Assembly: GCA_014529385.2 (NCBI GenBank)
Contig: CM043967.1
Location: 10,430,001-10,494,000 of the forward strand
Direction of reading: 5' to 3'
DNA length: 64,000 bases
From: Adiantum capillus-veneris
Lineage: Eukaryota; Streptophyta; Polypodiopsida; Polypodiales; Pteridaceae
Below the pieces are notes generated by a model. That model ran no database searches and was not told where the DNA came from. It was given only the letters and a program-made list of their open reading frames with translations. Shown one piece after another: positions 57,515-64,000 of this stretch (the first letter of the stretch is position 1; each line of letters starts with the position of its first letter). A program made the translations under genes and the position numbers.

Positions 57515-58565
57515 GTCTTCTTGGCGGGAACAACTGCTGGAGAGCAGGCAAAAGAGTTGCCAAAAAGCCAAGCTGTAGCTACTATTTCGTTGATTATTGG
57601 AACACTAGGCACAATGGCATTGATGGTTCTTTTACAAGTTCTTCCGTCGGAGTCTACTTCTCTGATTGCAATTACAGGACATATTCTTGGCAACGCTATG
57701 ATTATGGTGGGGAGAACACTAAAAGCACTTCAACAAGATATAGCACAACACGCTGGACAGGTCTTTTGGTCATTTTTTGTTTGGGATCTGTCTGCAGGAA
57801 AGCTCTCTCAAACGCTAACCTTATTCTAGCACAGATTTAGCACAAGAGCTTGCATTTCATACTTGAATTTATGACAATACATTTGCACTCAAAGTGTGTG
57901 TGCTTGCTCACTTAGAGTCTTATTGCTCACACCTGTGCAGTGTGTGGGAGTTGAAAGGTAATGATAGGGATGACTCTACAAATGGCAACTCACAAATGGT
58001 TGAACCACAGCCTTACTATACATAACTGCAGCTATCAAGTTTTTCCTTTCTAACTGAAGTTTCAGTTTTAGAACCTCAAATTTATCAAAATATACATGGA
58101 ATCTGTCTGAGGGTAGAGGTGACAGTGATGAGCCTTGAAAATTGTCTCTTGTTTAATTAAAAAATACTGGTTCCAATGCTTGAGTATGCAGTCTGCTTGT
58201 ACATATTAAATGCCTGACAGTTTGTACCTAAACATACACACATGCAAATTTTGGTTTTTTGCCATTAGGTTGAAGCTGCTTTGGCTCTTGGTGCCACACC
58301 ATATCGTTCGGTCCAGAGTTACATCCGGCAAGCATTCTTGAACGGGATGGCTCCCATGATTGATGCAATCAAAGTGATGGGCTTGGTTTCTCTGCCTGGC
58401 AACATGACTGGTCTTCTCCTGGGAGGTGCTGCACCTGTGGAAGCGGTCGTTGCACAGATCAAGCTGGTGAATGCAGTCTTCGCAGCAGCTGCAATTAGCT
58501 GCCTCATTGCAACTTTGTTGGGCTGGCATATGCTGTTTACTCCCTACCATCAACTACAAAAATGA
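57515..58565 (+). CDS. UPF0014 membrane protein (ALS3/STAR2/FetB-like), last two recognised exons
   Basis: Exon 57515-57760 (82 codons) and exon 58269-58565 (98 codons plus TGA), phase-0 GT-AG intron 57761-58268 (CTGGACAG|gt, ttaag-like ag|GTTGAAGC). Translation: VFLAGTTAGEQAKELPKSQA, two hydrophobic segments (ISLIIGTLGTMALMVLLQVL; IAITGHILGNAMIMVG), then VEAALALGATPYRS, KVMGLVSLPGNMTGLLLGGA and a last hydrophobic stretch. The LGAT and GLVSLPG..TG motifs are family hallmarks. Family members have about 260-290 residues and act as the membrane half of an ABC-type transporter (FetB with FetA in bacteria, STAR2/ALS3 with STAR1 in plants, aluminium tolerance). About 90 N-terminal residues are missing and must lie upstream of the TE stack, or the gene is a remnant. 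No stop or frameshift is seen. Confidence 0.85.
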
Positions 58566-59176
58566 AACAGGTTAGTTTTCTGATAGAGAACTTCATTAGC
58601 TTGAATTGTGTATTGCTTACAATCAGCTGACTACAACCTGTCGGCTCGATTGCTCAATGCTTTTCAAAAGGAGGGAGAATCCTACACACATACATATACA
58701 TATAAATACAAAGTATTTTCAAATAATGGGCCCCTTTCACACCTAGTGTTGTCCATGTGCCCCTCCAAGCATTCTGCAACTATCAGACTACAAACAGATA
58801 AAGCTCTCTGGTGTGGAGCCTTAAGGATTCTGTATTCAGAAGCTTGAATGGCAGGAGATACATGTTAAGCTGAGCTGGTCCACCAAACCAAACAGTGCTT
58901 GATAGCCACATCAACTAATACAGTCCTTTCTTGACCTATAATTAGCAAAATGGTAACGGGTACATCGATATTGCCAAAGTCTCTGCAAGGTGATGATTGT
59001 ACATTAGTTTTTTCAGTCAGACATTCATCATTGATTTCTCGAGCACAAGCATAAAAATTATTGAGTGTCATGATATCAACTTATGGTGTGCTAGGATGCA
59101 AACCTGAAGTGAAAATAGAGCGATACACAAAAATAGCTCATGTACATACACTAATTTCCAATAGCATAAATTGTAA

Positions 59177-59237
<61 letters not shown>

Positions 59238-59793
59238 ACAATGACAGAGAAAATAATCGTTCGTTGTAGGGTTATTAGGGTTGATGTATGTAGTCTCATT
59301 ACTTCAAAAAGCTTTCTTAGTTAGAATGTAATGACATTATTTTTCAAACAATTTTAGTATCTTTACAAACATATAAATACATAATGTGGAGACAATAGGA
59401 AATAGTCTAGTTTAATGACTTAAGGGCTAATTTAAGAACCATCGAAAATTCAAATCACAACTGGTAGTTGTTATCAATCATGCCTATTATAATGCTCTTC
59501 GAACTTCTTTATTTCTTTATGTGATTTAGGATATGTATCCCACAACACAATTTTTTTTGCAGAGAGTAAATCTGATTTTTGAAACCCAAGATTCCCCGTT
59601 GGTATTTTCTCAGAGTCTGAAGACATCCTTGATTAAATATCAATACTTAGATTGCAATTCAGGCATAAGAAAGTGTAGGAAAGCCTAATGTCCAAGAGAA
59701 ATGGATGAGGGGAATAAAGAAGTCTAAAATCCTTACACGATGTGGATGTAGGTTTTCATTGATTTTTTATCGCTTTTTTATTCAAAAGAAAAT
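58566..59793 (+). other. 3' flank of the UPF0014 gene, no other gene seen
   Basis: Probable 3' UTR and downstream DNA. Contains (TC)n 59181-59234 and AT-rich sequence. Short frames at 58608 and 58865 have no motifs. Confidence 0.6.
59181..59234. repeat. (TC)n microsatellite
   Basis: About 27 uninterrupted TC units. Confidence 0.95.
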
Positions 59794-60170
59794 GGGTGTT
59801 TCAAAATTAATTTGATTATTGTTTGAAAGAGGGAAATTTTAGAGCAAAGATTTATTCCTACTAGTGCAATCTATATGTAGCTGTGAAATAATTTATGTTA
59901 AGGATGTAGAGGTAAATGTAGGCAAATTTTTCTATGTGCTTTCATGAATATTAATATTTACATATCTAATCTGAGAAATGGAAAATGATAAATTGGTCAA
60001 GAAGAGTCTCTCCCTCTACCTAAAGAGATTTAAGTGCAAAGTTATGATGTACTTGACAAGCCCTTCCTAAAAATCTTGGCGAACAAAATACTCTTGAAGC
60101 TCTTTATGTATATGGTATGCCCCATGTGATCTTTTATGTATACTTTCCTCTTTGTCTTGTAGAATTTTGC
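59794..60170 (+). repeat. Left direct repeat bracketing the second PLE
   Basis: ggtgtttcaaaattaatttg through cttgtagaattttgc recurs at 63400-63786 with scattered substitutions and a short indel (tctatagcaatag in the right copy). See the right repeat. Confidence 0.9.
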
Positions 60171-60464
60171 CACCTATTGAAGCATCTGTTCACCACCTGA
60201 GGCTTCTGCTCATCCTGCTCTACAGTTAAGGGATGCGTCATCTCACGGGCCACAACTAAAGCTTCTACTCAGCTTCACAGTACGTCGTCACCTATTTGCT
60301 CCTACTTCTATGGCAGCACTGAGTATATTTCACGGGCCTGCGTCACCTGCATGCTCTGTCTATACATCCTGGGAGCACCGTTTGCTGAAGCTGCACTAGA
60401 TAAACTGCATAAGCCACCCACTGCATCTGAGTTACTTCGCAGGTTGCTCGTGCTCAAACCTTCC

Positions 60465-60700
60465 ATAAGCCACCGGATATACTTCGCGCGCTGCAGCTCC
60501 TGCTCAAACCTTGCTATACTTCACGCGCTGCACCCGCTGCACTCGTTATACTTCGCGAGCTGCACCTGCTCGAATACTTCGCACGCTGCACCCGCTGCAC
60601 CTGCTTGAACTTTGCTCGCTCCACCTGCTAAAATTTACATGTTGCACCTGCTCAGAGTTTGCTCGCTGCACCTGCTAAATTCTGCACCTACACATGCTCA
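60465..60700. repeat. Degenerate short tandem repeats
   Basis: About ten variants of tgcacctgctcgaa and cttcgcgcgctgcac, spaced 20-35 bp. Together with cacgggcc repeats upstream they make the leader unusual in composition. Confidence 0.75.
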
Positions 60701-61217
60701 ACCGATGTCACCTACTCTATCTCGCGGGCCAGCATCTTCTACCTGCTATATTTCTACATCATGGGCTAGCGTCACATGATCATGAAGCTTTACAAAAGTA
60801 AACTTAATCTGAGGAAGCTTCGCCAGTTCAACTTAGTAAGCCGCTCAACTTCGCAAGGCCAAACAAACTCAAGCTTTGTTCGGAGCTCGGCAACAGCCTT
60901 CGGCAAAACAGCCATCTTACATGCTCTGAAGCTCGAGCCTAAGGAGGCTACAAAGTAGGCGTATACCATTGATCATGGGTACTTGCAACCCTTGCACAGG
61001 ACCTACGGCCATAACTCACGCGTAGGAGCCTTGCTATTACCATATGTAATTATCTTGTCTTCGGCTACTGTTTTTCGGAAAACCTTCACCACCTTAAAGC
61101 CTACCACTGCCTCCTAATTTCTCAATAGCTTTCCTCTTTTCGCAAACGGCACAATTACCACTCCACGTTTTTGCCATTTGTAATATCCTTAGCTTCTGCC
61201 CGCCATTCCACTAAGTC

Positions 61218-62993
61218 ATGGAATCATCATCCACCCCTGCCCTCCATAGTAATCCCGCACCCTCCTTTAAAACCCCCCCTTTTCTCTCACCGTCTAGCTC
61301 GACAATCGTTATTTCCTCCAACGGCTCCGGTTTTTCCACTGTCGGCTCCCCCTCCCCTAATACCTCTTCTTCCTTGCTCACATCGGTATCCTCCTCTTCA
61401 ATTTTTTCTACCACCCTTCCCGGTTTTATCTCGGCCTCCGCCCTCACTAACCCTTTTGCATTTGCCGCACAATCAAGCATGACTACTCCCGCTTCCTCCT
61501 CTAAGAAAGCTCTCTTTAGCACGGAAGAACTTCAAAGGCTCACGGCAAACCTCTCCGTAGGGGAATTTGATTTCTCCCCTCCTTCCTCGAAAGGCACCAA
61601 AAGCTACGGTGCACTCGTTGGCCTTACATCTCAAAGGGGAGTGCTCCCAAATCCCCCTCTCATTGCTCCTTTCTCTTTCGGCGCTTTCTCCTCCTCGTTC
61701 GCCACCTCCCCCTCCCATGTTCACTCTTACGCCACTTCCCTTAATCCTATCCCCTCTACTTCTCCCCTCCCCACCATTCCTACCATCACCAAACCGCAAG
61801 AGTTTGACAAAATTGTGTCTGGATCCTTACACGAGTTCAAAACTATTAATCTCAAGCTTTCTAAAGCTAAATCTCATCTCCTACACCTCCAAAACCTTTG
61901 TGCTAGCAATAAAGCCCCCAATAGCCTTTGCATGAAACCACCACGTCTTATTTTGGAAGATTCTAGTGCTCAAGCCCTTCTCAATGCCAAGTTTGTTAGC
62001 ATTAACATACAATACCAACTTGATTGTTGCGACGCTTATATACAAGCCCAAGCTCTCTTAGTAGAAAACCTCCAAAAGCTTTTTGATTTCTTCCATGAGG
62101 TTGTAGAAGAACGCTTGGAAGATCTTGTTAAAAAGATCTCACCTTTATCCTTGCCTAGAGTTCAACTCGAAGCATGGGCCAATCAACTTGTTATGTGGAA
62201 AAATTCTTCTCTTTTGGAGCTAGACTCCTTCATTCAAAACTCCATCCTACAAGCGCATTTAGCCACTTCCATGGAATCAGCGGCTCACAATGCAAGAAAG
62301 AGATCCCAAGAGACCCTCTTTGCCAAAGCAATGGCATTACCAAAAGAAGACACCGTGAGTGAACTCGTTAAACACGAGGTCATTACTCAAATGAGCAAGC
62401 TTCTCTCCCATAAGACTCCTTTAAAATTTGGTAAAAACACTTCCTCTAAAAAACCTTTTGCTTCCGCTCCCTCACAACCTTTGTCTTCCCTTGTTAAGCA
62501 TAAGGCTCCCTTTGGGAAATACACCCACCAACCATTTAGAAAACCTTATAACATTTCCTCCTCTTCCTCCTCCATCTTGCTTGAAAAAACTCCTCCTCTT
62601 CGGGCCTTCTTTCCCGACCCATCCCTCATTTGCTCAAATCTTCTTAATACCTTCTTAATGCCCCTCCGTGTTCTAGCCACCCCTCTCCCTCCCTTTTACC
62701 TCTTCCCTCTAAATCTCCCTATCCCTCATCCAACCTTCCTAAAAATAAAAAAACTTGCAATGGAGGAGGAAGTAGTAGTTGAGCACCCTGCTTCATGGGT
62801 CCATTTTCTCTTCTCTAAACCCCCTCTTTTTTCGCTTTTTTGGACCCATCCTCCCTTTTCACCAACTTACTTCCCCACTACACTCCACTCCACTCCTTCC
62901 CCTTATGGTATTGCTAAAAGACGTTACAAGTATTGGCTTCCTCTTACTAACCCTTCTCTTTGTGTTAATTCTAGGAAAGCAATCAATTTATGA
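61218..62993 (+). CDS. ORF1 of the second PLE, unknown 591-residue protein
   Basis: An open frame of 591 codons starting MESSSTPALHSNPAPS, the longest uninterrupted single-exon frame in the accessory part apart from gag. Residues 1-200 are Ser/Pro/Thr-rich. Residues about 205-385 are predicted helical, with heptad-like stretches (ISPLSLPRVQLEAWANQLVM, EFKTINLKLSKAKSHLLHLQ). Residues about 400-470 are basic and Ser-rich (FGKNTSSKKPF, FGKYTHQPFRKPYN), possibly nucleic-acid binding. The C-terminal part is Pro/Phe-rich and overlaps the RT frame, so it may not be under selection. I do not recognise the family; a gag-like or RNA-binding role is inference from position. Confidence 0.5.
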   Translation: MESSSTPALHSNPAPSFKTPPFLSPSSSTIVISSNGSGFSTVGSPSPNTSSSLLTSVSSSSIFSTTLPGFISASALTNPFAFAAQSSMTTPASSSKKALFSTEELQRLTANLSVGEFDFSPPSSKGTKSYGALVGLTSQRGVLPNPPLIAPFSFGAFSSSFATSPSHVHSYATSLNPIPSTSPLPTIPTITKPQEFDKIVSGSLHEFKTINLKLSKAKSHLLHLQNLCASNKAPNSLCMKPPRLILEDSSAQALLNAKFVSINIQYQLDCCDAYIQAQALLVENLQKLFDFFHEVVEERLEDLVKKISPLSLPRVQLEAWANQLVMWKNSSLLELDSFIQNSILQAHLATSMESAAHNARKRSQETLFAKAMALPKEDTVSELVKHEVITQMSKLLSHKTPLKFGKNTSSKKPFASAPSQPLSSLVKHKAPFGKYTHQPFRKPYNISSSSSSILLEKTPPLRAFFPDPSLICSNLLNTFLMPLRVLATPLPPFYLFPLNLPIPHPTFLKIKKLAMEEEVVVEHPASWVHFLFSKPPLFSLFWTHPPFSPTYFPTTLHSTPSPYGIAKRRYKYWLPLTNPSLCVNSRKAINL

Positions 62994-63398
62994 GTTAGAA
63001 AACAAGGTCACTAACTTAGCCTGCCACAACCTCTCAAATCGTACGCTTTCCCATTATGAAAAGAAGCTGCCTGGGTTAGGCCTTAAATATATTCCTCCCC
63101 CCTTCCCTCCTACTCTCTCCTCTCTAAAAAACTCTTTTTCTAACTTGGAAAGAAGCTACCAACTTAAGCTATATTTTAAGGAGGTCTCCCCACCCTCAAA
63201 CCCCTTCTCCCTCCCCAATGCCTCTTGGTACCCACCCACTCCTTCTCTTAGTCTCGAAAATATCTTCTTCTCACTCTCTTCATAGCTCAGTACCAATTAC
63301 AAAACCTCTTTCTCTAAGTCTTCTCGCTTCTCACCCCCTTCCTTTCTTAAGAAAGCCCTTTTTTTCTTAAAAAATGATCCTTCCATTATCATCAAGCC
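62950..63398 (+). pseudogene. N-terminal segment of a Penelope-type RT ORF, truncated
   Basis: The frame overlapping the end of ORF1 reads QSIYELENKVTNLACHNLSN, TLSHYEKKLPGLGLKYIPPP, NSFSNLERSYQLKLYF, then TAG at 63283-63285 and, still in frame, FSKSSRFSPPSFLKKALFFL and NDPSIIIKP, ending at the direct repeat. N-terminal NLS..LS..E..LL..GLK..P, an RxxxLK.YF stretch and a final I.IKP before DKG are typical of canonical PLE RTs. Everything catalytic is missing. The single TAG sits where CAG (Gln) would be plausible. Confidence 0.7.
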
Positions 63399-63399
63399 G

Positions 63400-63786
63400 G
63401 TGTTTCAAAATTAATTTGATTATTGTTTGAAAGAGGAAAATTTTAGAGCAAAGATTTATTCCTACTTTTGCAATCTATATGTAGCCATGAAATAATTTAT
63501 GTTAAGGATGTAGAGGTAAATGTAGGAAAATTTTTCTATGTGCTTTCATAAATATTAATATTTACATATGTAATCTGGGAAACGGAAAATGATAAATTGG
63601 TCAAGAAGAGTCTCTCCCTCTACCTAAAGAGATTAAAGTGCAAAGTTATGATGTACTTGACAAGCCCTTCCTAAAAATCTTGACGAACAAAATACTGTTG
63701 AAGCTCTATATGTATATGGTATGCCCCATGTGATCTTTATGTATACTTTCCTCTATAGCAATAGCTTTGTCTTGTAGAATTTTGCA
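63400..63786 (+). repeat. Right direct repeat bracketing the second PLE
   Basis: Counterpart of 59794-60170. It continues rightward into unrelated DNA (caccaagagaaggac), while the left copy continues leftward into sequence without a counterpart. It could be a long target duplication or a pseudo-LTR pair of the PLE. Confidence 0.9.
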
Positions 63787-64000
63787 CCAAGAGAAGGACT
63801 TTGTTCACATCTCTCTACCAAGAACCTCCTAGTAATTATGGGATGGAGGTAACCAAAGCATTTATTTGCTAGGGGCTTTCTATATGGGGGCCAATAAATT
63901 GGGCTTTATTTGTTGAGGATATAGTTTTTAGTATGGGTATCTTCTCTAGATCAAGACAGGGTCTGAACTTTGAGCGATCGGAGGCAAGGCAAGAGCAAGG
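63787..64000. other. Unassigned flanking sequence
   Basis: No gene or repeat recognised up to the window edge. Confidence 0.5.

Larger units (their letters stand above)
60171..63399 (+). mobile_element. Second Penelope-like element, lacking its RT core
   Basis: About 1 kb of repeat-rich leader, an ORF1 (61218-62993) and the N-terminal segment of a PLE RT ORF, ending abruptly just before the expected DKG motif at the right direct repeat. The element thus keeps its 5' part and lacks its 3' part, opposite to usual retroelement truncation. The PLE assignment rests on the RT N-terminus only. Confidence 0.6.

Overview
The window looks like nuclear DNA of a land plant with a large, repeat-rich genome. 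The evidence is GT-AG introns, L1-type LINEs with a DUF4283-like ORF1, Ty3/gypsy chromoviruses primed by initiator-Met tRNA, hAT transposons with BED and DUF659 domains, and exons of a plant-type UPF0014 membrane protein. A Penelope-like element (PLE) with an N-terminal GIY-YIG domain and many degenerate long elements fit a fern, lycophyte or gymnosperm better than a small-genome angiosperm. That placement is inference. No rRNA, tRNA, CRISPR or bacterial operon was seen. Almost everything is transposable element sequence; the only probable host gene is at 57.5-58.6 kb.

1-29.4 kb is a matryoshka of insertions, most joints proved by target-site duplications (TSDs). (i) A minus-strand non-autonomous LTR element (LTRs 1-359 and 29008-29403) carries one broken ORF. 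(ii) A plus-strand L1-type LINE (1310-26893) interrupts that ORF, with a perfect 16-bp TSD. It also carries two small hAT-like elements and a four-fold 975-bp tandem amplification of its endonuclease region. (iii) A chromovirus (11409-26616, LTRs of about 1.59 kb) sits in the LINE ORF2. (iv) Two hAT transposons (15144-18273, 21667-24829) sit in the chromovirus in opposite orientation. The pol segment between them is inverted relative to gag, and the TSD halves are swapped between the two hATs, as expected if the hATs recombined. The minus-strand hAT keeps an uninterrupted two-exon transposase of 704 codons.

29.4-38.7 kb holds simple repeats and a minisatellite, a LINE RT fragment, a long LTR plus integrase fragment of a minus-strand chromovirus, then a PLE (34.3-37.7 kb) with permuted order: GIY-YIG, CxC motif, RT. 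A LINE fragment cuts the RT. 38.7-45.6 kb is a minus-strand gypsy element with a plus-strand LINE (internally deleted) in its protease region. 45.6-48.3 kb is mostly unassigned, with LTR-like control regions. 48.3-51.2 kb is a plus-strand gypsy gag-pol cut by a minus-strand LINE (51.2-57.0 kb).

57.0-64 kb contains the last two recognised coding exons of a UPF0014 (ALS3/STAR2/FetB-like) protein. Its N-terminal exons are not found, so the TE stack may lie in one of its introns. Beyond are a 3' flank and a 3'-truncated second PLE (ORF1 plus the start of an RT ORF) bracketed by direct repeats of about 380 bp. Stops in these elements are often TAG where a sister copy or the family has CAG, which fits decay of methylated CHG sites.
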